This document shows positions 41,246 through 50,686 of a stretch of 64,000 nucleotides of DNA, in pieces; position 1 is the first letter of the stretch, and each line of letters opens with the position of its first letter. The DNA is from CAZTNW01 sp964614945. GTDB taxonomy: Bacteria; Caldisericota; JANLFM01. The notes under the pieces are model-generated. The model was not told where the DNA came from. It did no database searches and saw only the letters and a program-made list of their open reading frames with translations. Position numbers and translations under genes: made by a program. The stretch lies in contig CAZTNW010000002.1 of the NCBI GenBank assembly GCA_964614945.1, forward strand, positions 62,001 through 126,000, in the 5' to 3' direction.

Positions 41246-42466
41246 GTGGCTTTATTTATTGCTTATTCGATTGTGGTGACTTTGGTCCTAATTTGGGTTC
41301 TCTGGAATTTCCGCAGAAACCTGCGTGATCTTATTCCGCTCTCCTCGTTTCACTGGCCCGCTTCCACGCGGAAACCCCTCGTTTCCCTGCTTGTTCCAGC
41401 AAGAAACGAGGAGCGTAACATTGAGCGATGCCTGTACAGCCTGCTGGCTCAGGACTACGAGGTTTTTGAGATCCTGGTGCTCAACGATCATTCCACTGAC
41501 GGCACCCGAGCGATTGTGGAGAGAATCTCCGTCTCAGACGAGAGAGTGCGTCTCATCGAGGGAAAGCCTCTGCCCTCGGGTTGGGTGGGGAAGGGCTTCG
41601 CCTGTCATCAACTCTTCCAGGAAGCGCAGGGAGAATACCTCCTCTTCGTTGATGCCGACACCTGGCTCGCCCCCTTTGCTGTTTCCTCAAGCATGGCAGC
41701 GACGAGGGAAAGAAAAGCTGATTTCCTCAGCCTGATGCCCCACGAAAAAACGCAGACCCTCTCCGAGAGACTGTCCATCCCCTTCATAAACCTGGCGGTA
41801 ATGTGGTTCTTTCCCTTGCGGAAGATCTGGGGGAGCCCGAATCCCCTTTTCTCCTTCGCCGTGGGACAGTTCATGCTGTTCCGCCGGGGTGCTTATCTGG
41901 CGGTGGGAGGACATGCTGCTGTTCGCGCGGAGATTTTGGAAGACATGGTGCTGGCCAGACGCGTAAAAGAGCTCGGCTTGAAGGCTCTGCTTTTAGATGG
42001 TCAGGGAGCGGTCTTCTGCCGCATGTACCAGAATTTACGAGAAGTCTGGAACGGTTTCTCCAAGTTCCTCTTCACCGTCTTCCACTTTCAGCTCTTTCCT
42101 CTTATGCTGACTATGGTCTTATTCGACCTTCTGCTCTTCGGGCCATTTTTCTTTCTGGCCTGGATACTCTATGCAGGGGAAGGAGTGTCTCTCGTCTTCG
42201 GCCTGACCGTGTTCCAGGTCCTCGTCTTGTTGCTTGCGCGCACCATTCTATCAATGCGCTTCGACTATAGCCTCTGGGAGGCAGCACTGCACCCTCTCGC
42301 TATGTTCCACATCAATCTACTGGCTCTCTATTCCGTCTACCTCCATTTGAGCGGTCAGGGATTGACCTGGAAGGGCAGGCGATATATCACGGAAACGTCT
42401 CTGGCCCAGGAGACGATAGATGAAGCGGCCGAGCAACCCAATGTCGATGAAAGGCAGATTCCTTAA
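41246..42466 (+). CDS. Membrane glycosyltransferase family 2 (CrtQ/HpnB-like)
   Basis: 406 residues. N-terminal membrane anchor (about 3-24), GT-A domain VSLLVPARNEERNIERCLYSLLAQDY, LNDHSTDGT, the family-typical LPSGWVGKGFACHQL, metal-binding FVDADTW, and EDMVLARRVK; then at least three C-terminal membrane segments. It resembles glycosyltransferases acting on carotenoid or hopanoid-like lipids, but the acceptor is unknown. GTG start at 41246 behind AAGGTATCGAGG. It precedes a PlsY-like gene by 18 bases. Confidence 0.82.
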   Translation: MALFIAYSIVVTLVLIWVLWNFRRNLRDLIPLSSFHWPASTRKPLVSLLVPARNEERNIERCLYSLLAQDYEVFEILVLNDHSTDGTRAIVERISVSDERVRLIEGKPLPSGWVGKGFACHQLFQEAQGEYLLFVDADTWLAPFAVSSSMAATRERKADFLSLMPHEKTQTLSERLSIPFINLAVMWFFPLRKIWGSPNPLFSFAVGQFMLFRRGAYLAVGGHAAVRAEILEDMVLARRVKELGLKALLLDGQGAVFCRMYQNLREVWNGFSKFLFTVFHFQLFPLMLTMVLFDLLLFGPFFFLAWILYAGEGVSLVFGLTVFQVLVLLLARTILSMRFDYSLWEAALHPLAMFHINLLALYSVYLHLSGQGLTWKGRRYITETSLAQETIDEAAEQPNVDERQIP

Positions 42467-42484
42467 ACAGGGAGAGCGATAGGG

Positions 42485-43120
42485 ATGGAGTGGTGGCAGA
42501 TCATAGAGCTGGGCGGACTGATGCTGGGAGCTTTCCTCCTGGGGGGAATCCTGTTTTCCCTTCACTTAGGCAGGATCTCAGCCGGGAAGGACCTGCGCAA
42601 CGTGGGGGACCACAATCCGGGTGCCTGGAATCTGATCTTCAATGTCAACAAGTGGGTGGGGATTTTAGGGGCCTTACTGGACGCCGGGAAAGGGGTTTTA
42701 GCCTATTACCTCGGCTTCTGGTTTTTTGGCGTCGGCCTGGTTCCCTACCTGACTGCCGTCTCGGCTGTGGCCGGCCACAATTGGTCTCCTTTCCACGGCT
42801 GGCGGGGAGGCAAGGGAGTAGCCACGACCATCGGAGCGCTATTCGCGGCAAACATCCTCACCCTGCCAGTCTTTTCAGCTCTGGTTGTGGCTCTGCTCTT
42901 CTTCACGCACCGCATGATCCTCGGAATCTTAGGGGGGGTGGCCGGAGCTTTAGCATTCCTCGTAGCTGTACAGCAGGAGCTCAATGTCGTAATTTTCGCC
43001 ATACTCCTTCTCGCGGTCCTCACTCCCAAGTATATAATGGAGTCTCGCGCATTGAAGGAGCAACAAGAGGGCGACGATAGGCGCCCTCCTCTCGACCTCT
43101 TCACCGCCAAGCCGCGCTGA
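42485..43120 (+). CDS. PlsY-like membrane acyltransferase paralogue
   Basis: 211 residues, about five membrane helices. It matches the glycerol-3-phosphate acyltransferase PlsY layout, with NPGAWNLIFNVNKWVGILGALLDAGKG and AGHNWSPFHGWRGGKGVATTIGAL. The first motif reads VGDHNPGAWN rather than the usual GSGNPGATN, so key serine and threonine positions differ. It could acylate a different phosphate-bearing acceptor. Next to a lipid-type glycosyltransferase and upstream of a sugar-nucleotide enzyme, it suggests a glycolipid pathway, which is an inference from context. Confidence 0.7.
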   Translation: MEWWQIIELGGLMLGAFLLGGILFSLHLGRISAGKDLRNVGDHNPGAWNLIFNVNKWVGILGALLDAGKGVLAYYLGFWFFGVGLVPYLTAVSAVAGHNWSPFHGWRGGKGVATTIGALFAANILTLPVFSALVVALLFFTHRMILGILGGVAGALAFLVAVQQELNVVIFAILLLAVLTPKYIMESRALKEQQEGDDRRPPLDLFTAKPR

Positions 43121-43162
43121 TTAGAGCCAGACCAGACGACCTTTTCGCCTCTTTCCTCCGAC

Positions 43163-43171
43163 TGATACAAT
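43163..43171 (+). promoter_or_regulatory. Extended -10 promoter before the GMPP-PMM-like gene
   Basis: TGATACAAT, identical to the SCIFF -10, 26 bases before ATG 43198. No clear -35. Confidence 0.4.
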
Positions 43172-43197
43172 GGGGGAAAAAGCGGGGGGCGAGAGCG

Positions 43198-45696
43198 ATG
43201 AAAGCAGTAGTAATGGCCGGCGGGTTCGGTACCCGTTTACGGCCCTTAACCCTCCACATTCCGAAACCAATGGTCCCGATCGTGAATCGTCCGGTGATGG
43301 AGCATGTGATCGAGTTGCTCAAAACCAACGGATTTAAAGACTTGATCGTGCTCCTCTATTTTCAGCCCGAGGCGATCGAGGGTTATTTTCAAAGCGGAGA
43401 AAAATGGGGGGTTAAGATTCAATATATCCGCCCGGAAATGGACTTCGGCACGGCAGGGAGCGTAAGGCTTGCCCGGGACCTCCTCGATGAGACCTTCCTC
43501 GTTATCTCGGCAGACGTACTCACAGATTTCAGCCTGCAATCGGCCCTGGGATTTCACGAGGAGAACAAATCGCTGGCAACGCTCCTCCTCACTCGAGTAA
43601 AGGATCCCCGCTCATACGGAATCGTCGTTACGGAAGGGAATGGCAAAATCCTCTCCTTCCTGGAGAAACCGACCTGGGGGGAGATCTTTTCCGATACGGT
43701 AAACAGTGGCATCTACGTACTCCAACCTGAGGTTCTCGATCGCGTTCCGCGAGATCGCGAGTTCGACTTCTCCAAAGGGCTTTTTCCTGCCCTACTTGAG
43801 GAGGGAGCTCCTCTTTTCGGTACTGTAATCTCGGGCTACTGGAGGGATATCGGTAATTTAGAGGATTACTGGCAGGCCCACCTCGATGTGCTCCACGGCG
43901 AGGTGAATCTAAAAGTGGCAGGAAAGAGGATAGAGAAAGTGGGAACGGATGTCTGGGTGACTGAGGGAGTGGAAATTCATCCCCGCGCCCGCCTGCGCGG
44001 GACGGTGATTTTAAGTGAGGGAACAGAGGTAGAGGAAAACGCTTCCCTCTATAACTCCATCGTCGGTCGCGGGGGTAAGATCGAGGAGGAGGCCCAGATC
44101 GAGGAGTCCGTCCTCTGGGACCAGGTCGTAGTGGGAAGACGCAGCCGACTGAGGCAGTCTGTCATCGGCTCTCGCTCGAAAATAGGCTCCCTCGTCAATG
44201 TACAGGAAAAGGTGGTGATCGCTGAGGATTGCCAGATCGGGAGCGGTGCCATAATTACGAGTGGAGCGAGAATCTGGCCGCAAAAAGAAGTGGAGGGCGG
44301 TGCTACCGTCACGAGCTCCTTAGTTTGGGGCGAGAGATGGGGAAAAAGCCTCTTTGGCAACTACGGCATAACCGGGTTGGCAAACTCCGAGATCGTGCCG
44401 GAGTTCGCCGCCAAAGTGGGGGCGGCTTACGGGACGATCCTCAAGCGAGGAAACAGCATTCTCTCATCCTACGACGGCCACAGGGCTTCCCGGGTCATCC
44501 ATCGCTCTCTGATGGCAGGCCTTTTATCCGCCGGGATCAACAACTATGATTTAGGGCGCGCGGCTGTCCCTGTCGCCCGCCATGCCATCCGTTCCTTAGA
44601 GGCTGAAGGAGGAGTGCATGCCGCCATCTCGCCCTTCAATCCCTCCGTAATCGATATTAAATTTTTTGACAGCGTCGGGCTGGATCTCTCCCCCGCCAGG
44701 GAGAGGGCGATCGAAGGTGCTTATTTCCGGGAGGAATTCAGCCGTGCGTCGACCGCGGATGTGGGCGGTATTTCTTTCCCGGCAAGGGTACTGGAGTATT
44801 ACGAGGAAGCCTTCCTCCATGCCCTCGAGCTTGCTGCGATTGAGAGAGCGGGATTCCGCATCGTCGTAGACTACGGCTTCGGCACCGCCTCCACAGTTCT
44901 ACCCAGTATTTTCGGCAAGACTGGGATCGAAGTCGTAGCCCTCAACGCCTACTTGGATGAAAAAAAGATCACCAAGAGCGAGGAGGAATACAGGCGCTCT
45001 CTGGAGACCCTGGCGGAAATCGTCCTCTCCCTGAAATGCCATGCGGGTTTCCTGCTCGACGCCGGTTCGGAAAAGATTTTCCTGGTGGATGAAAAGGGGC
45101 GGGTGCTGGACGGGGATTTGAGCCTGGCCTGCGTCTCCTTTCTGGTGTTCCGGCGCTATTCTCGAGCGAGCATCGCCGTCCCCGTCTCCGCCTCGTCAAT
45201 CCAGGAAGAGATGAGCAGGAATTTTGAGGGTCGCGTGTTCTACACCAAGACATCCACCCGCTCAATGATGGAAATGGCCAGAAGCAAAGAGGTTCAGTTC
45301 GTGGGGGAGGTCAAGGGCGGCTATATCTTCCCTCAATTTCAGCCCTTTGCCGACGGTATGTTCGCCCTCGTCAAAATCCTGGAAATGCTCGCCTTAGCAA
45401 AAAACAGTCTGGGGGAGATCTCCGCGCTGATTCAGCCGAAGGCGATGGTTAAGGAACACTTTCCCTGCCCCTGGGAGATGAAGGGCACGGTCATGCGCCG
45501 ACTGATCGAGGAGAGCAAGGACCTGGACACTCTTTTAATCGACGGGATCAAAATCTTTTTCGATTCAGGTTGGGTATTCATCCTGCCGGACAAAGACAGG
45601 CCGCTTCTGCACATTAACGCCGAGGCAGGAAAGGAGAGCGAGGCCCGCAGGCTGCTTCAGCTCTATTCAGAAAAAATTTCCCGCTGGTTAGGCTAA
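43198..45696 (+). CDS. Fused sugar-1-phosphate nucleotidyltransferase / phosphomannomutase-like protein
   Basis: 832 residues. Part 1 (1 to about 235) is a nucleotidyltransferase with MAGGFGTRLRPLT, PKPMVPIVNRP and VISADVLTDF, GDP-mannose or NDP-glucose forming; then a left-handed beta-helix (about 250-370). Part 2 (about 375-832) is a phosphohexomutase fold (GNYGITGLANSEIVPEF, YGTILKRGNS). Its active-site loops are eroded: the TASHNP phosphoserine loop reads ISPFNPSVID, so no Ser before HNP; the Mg loop DGDADR reads DAGSEKIF; EMSGH is replaced by EVKGGYIFP. Similar fused proteins in Clostridia share this loss. Thus the mutase activity is doubtful and the domain may only bind. GCGAGAGCG is upstream of ATG 43198. 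Confidence 0.88.
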   Translation: MKAVVMAGGFGTRLRPLTLHIPKPMVPIVNRPVMEHVIELLKTNGFKDLIVLLYFQPEAIEGYFQSGEKWGVKIQYIRPEMDFGTAGSVRLARDLLDETFLVISADVLTDFSLQSALGFHEENKSLATLLLTRVKDPRSYGIVVTEGNGKILSFLEKPTWGEIFSDTVNSGIYVLQPEVLDRVPRDREFDFSKGLFPALLEEGAPLFGTVISGYWRDIGNLEDYWQAHLDVLHGEVNLKVAGKRIEKVGTDVWVTEGVEIHPRARLRGTVILSEGTEVEENASLYNSIVGRGGKIEEEAQIEESVLWDQVVVGRRSRLRQSVIGSRSKIGSLVNVQEKVVIAEDCQIGSGAIITSGARIWPQKEVEGGATVTSSLVWGERWGKSLFGNYGITGLANSEIVPEFAAKVGAAYGTILKRGNSILSSYDGHRASRVIHRSLMAGLLSAGINNYDLGRAAVPVARHAIRSLEAEGGVHAAISPFNPSVIDIKFFDSVGLDLSPARERAIEGAYFREEFSRASTADVGGISFPARVLEYYEEAFLHALELAAIERAGFRIVVDYGFGTASTVLPSIFGKTGIEVVALNAYLDEKKITKSEEEYRRSLETLAEIVLSLKCHAGFLLDAGSEKIFLVDEKGRVLDGDLSLACVSFLVFRRYSRASIAVPVSASSIQEEMSRNFEGRVFYTKTSTRSMMEMARSKEVQFVGEVKGGYIFPQFQPFADGMFALVKILEMLALAKNSLGEISALIQPKAMVKEHFPCPWEMKGTVMRRLIEESKDLDTLLIDGIKIFFDSGWVFILPDKDRPLLHINAEAGKESEARRLLQLYSEKISRWLG

Positions 45697-47207
45697 GCAG
45701 CGCCCTGGAGTCGATAGATATCCCCGTACTTCTGCTTGAGATAGGAAATGTAGGGCTCTGGATTGATCGGCCCTCCCGTTATTTTATGCACAAGCTCTTT
45801 CGGAAAATATTTCGCTCCGTGGCGGTGAATATTCTCCCTCCCCCAAGCGAGTAGATTCTGGAATTCCCCCCGGGCGAATTGGTCCAGAAGGTCCGGCATT
45901 TCCTTCAGGGCCAGGGCGAAAAACTGAACCGAGAGGATGTTCCCCAGGGAATAAGTGGGAAAGTAGCCGAAATATCCATAAGACCAGTGTACGTCCTGGA
46001 GGACTCCCTCCGCGTCGTTTTTCGGACGGTACCCCAGGTACTCCTCCATCTTCCTATTCCAGATCTCGGGAAGCTCCTCCACTCGAATAGTTCTCTCCAG
46101 CAATCCCTGCTCAATCTCAAAACGGAGGAAGACGTGCAGGTTGTAAGTCACCTCGTCAGCTTCTACTCGGATAGCAGAAGGGCGAACGACGTTCACCGCG
46201 CGGTAGAAATCCTCGACGCTTACCCCTCTCAGCTGGGCGGGGAAGGCCTGCTGGAAAAGGGGAAGCCAGTACCGCCAGAAGGTCAGGCTGCGGCCGACAA
46301 GGTTCTCCCACATCCGGGACTGGGATTCATGTACACCTAATGAGGCCCCGCCGGCGAGAAAGCTGCGGTCGTAGTCCGGGTCGTAGCCCTGATTGTAGAG
46401 GGCATGTCCTCCTTCGTGCAGGGCGCCGAAGATTCCAGTCCAGAGCTGATTGGAATAGAAACGGTTCGTCACCCGCACGTCATTGACGGAAAAGGTGGTG
46501 GTAAAGGGATGGGGGACTTTGTCCTGACGGCCCCGGTTGAAATCGTAACCGATGGCCCTCAAGAGTTCGATCGACATCCTCCATTGTTCGTCCAGGTCGA
46601 ACTCCTGCTCGAGGAAATCCCTTTTTACCCTCAGTCCACTCTCCCGGATAGCTTTCACCAGCGGCACCAATTCAGCTTTGACCCGGTCGAAGATATCCTT
46701 CACCTCTGCCACCCTCATCTCCGGCTCATAGTTATCAAGCAACGGATCGTAGACGCTATCCTGGAAGCCGATGGCCTGAGCCATTTCCAACTCCAAGTTC
46801 ACAATCTCCTGCAAAACGGGGGCGAAAAGGGAGAAATCACTCTTCCTCCGCGCTTCCACCCAAACCTGGTGGGCGAGAGATGTGGTGCGAGCAAGGCGCG
46901 CCACCAGGTCCGCAGGGAGCTTTAGGTTCCGCTCGTACTCCCTTTTTGCCTGGCGGAAGAGGGCGTAGTCATCATCGTTGGGCGAGCCCTGAGCCATCTG
47001 CTGCTCGAGCTCAGAAAGAGTCTCTCCCATCTCCTCCGCCACAAGCTTCTCGTGGGCAATCCGATTCAGGGTAGCGGTTTGTTCCGCGCGGGCCTCCGCC
47101 CCGCCCGGCGGCATGTAAGTCTGCAGGTCCCACCCTAATACAGCGATGGCATGGCGGATGTCCTGAATCTCCGCCACCTGCTCCTTCAAGGTCTTCAGGC
47201 TTCCCAA
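45693..47207 (-). CDS. Carboxypeptidase Taq (M32 family)
   Basis: 504 residues, cytosolic metallocarboxypeptidase of mostly helical fold. HEGGH in ALHEGGHALYNQG is the zinc site, with GVHESQSRMWENLVGRS giving the third ligand glutamate, and the usual DVHWSYGYFGYFPTYSLGN region near the end. Start is TTG at 47207 behind GGAGAG. It is last in a minus-strand run of catabolic genes and ends convergently, overlapping the 43198 gene by 4 bases. Confidence 0.93.
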   Translation of the reverse strand: MGSLKTLKEQVAEIQDIRHAIAVLGWDLQTYMPPGGAEARAEQTATLNRIAHEKLVAEEMGETLSELEQQMAQGSPNDDDYALFRQAKREYERNLKLPADLVARLARTTSLAHQVWVEARRKSDFSLFAPVLQEIVNLELEMAQAIGFQDSVYDPLLDNYEPEMRVAEVKDIFDRVKAELVPLVKAIRESGLRVKRDFLEQEFDLDEQWRMSIELLRAIGYDFNRGRQDKVPHPFTTTFSVNDVRVTNRFYSNQLWTGIFGALHEGGHALYNQGYDPDYDRSFLAGGASLGVHESQSRMWENLVGRSLTFWRYWLPLFQQAFPAQLRGVSVEDFYRAVNVVRPSAIRVEADEVTYNLHVFLRFEIEQGLLERTIRVEELPEIWNRKMEEYLGYRPKNDAEGVLQDVHWSYGYFGYFPTYSLGNILSVQFFALALKEMPDLLDQFARGEFQNLLAWGRENIHRHGAKYFPKELVHKITGGPINPEPYISYLKQKYGDIYRLQGAA

Positions 47208-47284
47208 TTATCTTCTCTCCTTTCTCAAGTCAGAATGCAAATAAAAAAAATACAGGGTAAGAATGATCGGTGATATGCTGAAGA

Positions 47285-48088
47285 TCACCCTTTGAAAGTT
47301 TTCTCCACCTCCTTGCGGAATTCTTCCCGAAAGAGTACGAGGGACAGGATCGGTTGGCCATTTACCACGATCCCCAGGTATCCGCCTCTCTTTGCGATCT
47401 CTTCCGGTTCCCGATTCTGGTCGATCCAGCGAATGGTAAGCGCGGGGGCGATCTCGCGCAGTGATTGCTCGGCCTTCAAGTTGAAGGAATAATCCCAGGG
47501 ACAAAAAGAAGGTCCGTGCAGGATCAGGGCCGTGCCCCTATCTTCCTCCTGAAAAATGTAGGACGGCCCAGGCTGTCTGAGGCCCGGTTCGTGAATGTAT
47601 CCTTCCTCAAGCGGAAGATAAAAAGCGAGGGGATCGGCACCAATCTGTCGGAAATTGCGCCGGCGATAAAACCCCTCCTGGGGTAAAAAAGAGGGGTTCC
47701 CCGTAGAAAAAGCGTAGGTTCGCAGGGTTTTAGCGGGTCGATTGAGGTTCCAGGCCTGCGGTTTTTTCATATCATCAATCACGGCCTCAAGCAGTCTGGT
47801 GGCTACCCCCCTTTTCTGATGTTTTTCCTGGGGGACGAAGATGCATCGAATATTAGCCGCCTCCTCCTCGGGAATGGGCTCGAAATTAATGACACCGGCA
47901 AGCTCCCTCTGGAGATAGCCCAATTTGGCAAAGGGGACCCCTTTCTTAATCATCTCTCGCGACCAGGTCTCCTTTTCCTTCCGCCCCTTCTCCAGGACGG
48001 GGTTCGTTTTTCCCTCGGTCGGCAGACAGAGGCCGGCCAGATCACTAAGATTATTCCCTGCCGGATCGCAAATTTGAATCTCTCCCAT
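47285..48088 (-). CDS. GNAT acetyltransferase with YoaP-like C-terminal domain
   Basis: 267 residues. The N-terminal GNAT fold contains IRCIFVPQEKHQKRGVATRLLEAVIDDMKK (acetyl-CoA loop), and from about 180 onward a second domain GTALILHGPSFCPWDYSFNLKAEQSLREIAP...RWIDQNREPEEIAKRGGYLGIVVNGQP, resembling the YoaP-like thioredoxin-fold extension with Cys in FCPW. Such GNAT-YoaP proteins are sparsely studied. The ATG region lies 20 bases after the metallohydrolase gene. Substrate unknown. Confidence 0.75.
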   Translation of the reverse strand: MGEIQICDPAGNNLSDLAGLCLPTEGKTNPVLEKGRKEKETWSREMIKKGVPFAKLGYLQRELAGVINFEPIPEEEAANIRCIFVPQEKHQKRGVATRLLEAVIDDMKKPQAWNLNRPAKTLRTYAFSTGNPSFLPQEGFYRRRNFRQIGADPLAFYLPLEEGYIHEPGLRQPGPSYIFQEEDRGTALILHGPSFCPWDYSFNLKAEQSLREIAPALTIRWIDQNREPEEIAKRGGYLGIVVNGQPILSLVLFREEFRKEVEKTFKG

Positions 48089-48108
48089 TTCCGCTCTCCT
48101 TTATGTCC

Positions 48109-49488
48109 TTAACAGACAAGGCTGACCGGCTTCCCTTTTTCCGGAATGATCACCTGGGGGTGAAGTCCCCTGAAAAGTTCAGGATGATTGGTGTGCATTG
48201 GGATAAGGAAGCGGGGCTTTAACTCCCGGATCACCCCGATGAGTTCCTCGCGGGAAGCATGTCCTGAAGCATGAACCTGCAAGCGCTTCAGACCAAAGTG
48301 CTCACACCAGTTATTCAAGATCTGATCCTCGAGCATGTCCAGAGGGTCCTCGCTGAAAGCCTCCGACATGGAGTGGATGAAGACGCTGCCGGGACGAGGA
48401 CGGCTCTCAGTCAGCTCATTAAAATGGTTAAAATCCAGGATCCAGATAAACTCCTCCTGCCGCCTTCCGATCTCCTCTGCTTTTATCATCCGGGGCATGT
48501 AAGGCCGACACCAGGAATCGTAATCTGCGTGGCAGTAGAGCCCTTCTCTCATCCGAGGGAAGTGTACGAAGACCCCTTCTCGATCCTCCCAGATCTGGGA
48601 GACGTTCAGTTTGGGATCGTCGCTCAATACATCCAGGAGGCAGGCCGTCTTCAAGGGAATGGCCAATTTTCGGTCGGTCTCCCGAGACACCTGCCAGAAG
48701 GTGCGCAGGCGGTCGTAGTCGCGCGGGTACTGACCAACTACAACCAGCGCCGGACATTCCTGCGCTATCTGAATGCTGCGCCCTAAAACTTCCTCCTCAG
48801 AGGATGTGCTCTCCCCCTGGATTCTCGTTCCTTCCAGGCAAAGTGCCAGGGGCTTGGCCTGTGCGGCCTGGGCGATGAATTCCCGTGACAGATGAGAGGC
48901 CGGTCCATGAAAACGTAGGTCGCCGGAGTAAACGAGCGTACCTGGGGGCGTCTCCACGATGAAACCGTATGCCCCGGGAATCGAGTGATCCACGTGAAAG
49001 GGGTGAACAATGATCCCTCCGGCACAGCAGATCTTATCCCCAGTGCGAAACTCGCGCTCAACCTGGTGTTCTCCCAACCTGATGGATCTCCCTGCCATTT
49101 CCCACGCCTCCAGGATTTTTTTGGTCGTCTCTCCCATGAGGAGGGGGATCGCAGGATGGAGAAAGCCAATATAGCCGGCGTGGTCCATGTGGGCGTGAGA
49201 GATGAACACGCCCTGAAAATCGGGGTCGATCCTCTCCAACTCCGTAAGGCGAAGGAGTTCCGGATTGTAAAGGCCGGGAATTCGAGGCACCATATCGAAC
49301 TCCAGGTAGTCGAGCAATCCTGCAGCCTGGCGCGGTTGCAAGTGCTTGATAAAAAAATCCTCTCCGGCGGAGAAGCTCTGCCCGAAATCGAACATCAGGC
49401 GAGAACCCCTGACCTCAAGCAGGAGCTTGTTCCCTCCGACCTCTCCTGCCCCACCCCAGAATGTCAAATGCATGTTCAGATCAGCCAC
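48109..49488 (-). CDS. Metallo-beta-lactamase-fold hydrolase (RNase J-like group)
   Basis: 459 residues. Starts MHLTFWGGAGEVGGNKLLLE, then SHAHMDHAG (HxHxDH motif), HPFHVDHSIPGAYGFIVE, and SGDLRFHG; further on a beta-CASP-like region and the closing HASGHASREELIGVIRELKPRFLIPMHTNHPELF. This layout resembles RNase J/CPSF-type nucleases and their relatives, but the protein is shorter than RNase J (about 550). It may process RNA; substrate unproven. It overlaps the aminopeptidase gene by 13 bases. Confidence 0.85.
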   Translation of the reverse strand: MADLNMHLTFWGGAGEVGGNKLLLEVRGSRLMFDFGQSFSAGEDFFIKHLQPRQAAGLLDYLEFDMVPRIPGLYNPELLRLTELERIDPDFQGVFISHAHMDHAGYIGFLHPAIPLLMGETTKKILEAWEMAGRSIRLGEHQVEREFRTGDKICCAGGIIVHPFHVDHSIPGAYGFIVETPPGTLVYSGDLRFHGPASHLSREFIAQAAQAKPLALCLEGTRIQGESTSSEEEVLGRSIQIAQECPALVVVGQYPRDYDRLRTFWQVSRETDRKLAIPLKTACLLDVLSDDPKLNVSQIWEDREGVFVHFPRMREGLYCHADYDSWCRPYMPRMIKAEEIGRRQEEFIWILDFNHFNELTESRPRPGSVFIHSMSEAFSEDPLDMLEDQILNNWCEHFGLKRLQVHASGHASREELIGVIRELKPRFLIPMHTNHPELFRGLHPQVIIPEKGKPVSLVC

Positions 49489-50579
49489 TTGCCGTCCTGC
49501 ATGATCACCTCTTCATCCATGCGTATTTCAGATCCTTCCCTCAGGTCGCAGATGAAGTCCCAATGAATAGCGGAAACATTCTTCCCGCCAGTCTCAGGAT
49601 AGGCGGAGCCCAGGGCGAGGTGTAGCGTACCTCCTATTTTTTCGTCCAGGAGGATGTCCCCCATGAATCTCTCGATCGCGAAGTTATTGCCAAAAGCGAG
49701 CTCTCCGAGATAGCGAGTGCCCTCATCCAGTTGCAGGACCTGGAGTAGGTATTCCTCCCCTTGCCGCGCTTCCGCCTTCTCCACTCTGCCCTCTTTGAAG
49801 GCCATGCGCACTCCCTCCACTTCTCTGTCCTGATAGATAGCCGGAAAAGAGAAGAGGATGTGGCCTTCGGCGCTTGTCTCCAGGGGCGCAGTAAAGAGCT
49901 CCCCGTCTGGCATGTTCTTCTGGCCGGCGGCGTTGACCCACTTTCTTCCTCCTATTTCCACGCGAAAATCGGTTCCCTGGCCCAGGACCCTGACCTCTTT
50001 TCCCTGCTCGAGGATCTCGATAAGCCTCTCCTGTTCACGCGAGAACTTCCGCCAGAAGAGCGCGGGATCCTCCTCATCCAGATGTACTGCCTGAAAGATA
50101 AAGTCCGTATATTCGAGCAGGGACATGTCGGCGTCCTGGGCATTGGCTTGATTGGGGTAGACAGTATAGGTCCAGCGCAAAGAGCCCTCCCCCTGTCTTC
50201 GCATAAAACATCGGGACAGAGGAGCTCGTGTTTTCTGCCAGGTGGCTTGCCGCCTTGGCTCCACTCCGCTTAAGGCCTTCGTATTGACAGGGGCCTGGAT
50301 AGTCAATCTGGCATCAATCCGCTCCATTTCAGCCGAGTCAAGAGGTGAAAGAAATTGTAGTCCCTCTTCCGCAGCCTCACGCAGGAAAATTTCCTGCAAT
50401 CCTTCCAGCTCCAATCGGCAGAAAGGATGAGCCCCCACCGCCAGGGACTCGCGATAGATCTCTCTCACAAATGGCGCAGCGAGGGGCGTTGTGTAGATGC
50501 CAAAAAGGTCGTCTTTCTTCAAGCAAAGGGAATGCTGGACAAGCAGCTGAGCGAATTTCTTCAGATGAGGGTCTCTCAC
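49476..50579 (-). CDS. Thermophilic-type aminopeptidase (M29 family)
   Basis: 367 residues, dimeric metallo-aminopeptidase of the AmpS/AmpT family. The ligand-bearing motifs are visible: NMPDGELFTAP, LGELAFGNNFAI, GGTLHLALGSAYPETGGKNVSAIHWDFICDL. The N-terminal domain is a bit variable. GTG start at 50577-50579 preceded by GGGAGGTAAAAC. First gene of a four-gene minus-strand run; divergent from hypA. Confidence 0.92.
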   Translation of the reverse strand: MRDPHLKKFAQLLVQHSLCLKKDDLFGIYTTPLAAPFVREIYRESLAVGAHPFCRLELEGLQEIFLREAAEEGLQFLSPLDSAEMERIDARLTIQAPVNTKALSGVEPRRQATWQKTRAPLSRCFMRRQGEGSLRWTYTVYPNQANAQDADMSLLEYTDFIFQAVHLDEEDPALFWRKFSREQERLIEILEQGKEVRVLGQGTDFRVEIGGRKWVNAAGQKNMPDGELFTAPLETSAEGHILFSFPAIYQDREVEGVRMAFKEGRVEKAEARQGEEYLLQVLQLDEGTRYLGELAFGNNFAIERFMGDILLDEKIGGTLHLALGSAYPETGGKNVSAIHWDFICDLREGSEIRMDEEVIMQDGKWLI

Positions 50580-50686
50580 GTTTTACCTCCCTTGCTCCTT
50601 CCGGTAGCAACGATTATCATGGAATCATCTCATTTTAGCATGCGGAAAGGACTCCGTGGCTACGTAGGCTTCTGGTGAAAACTTGA

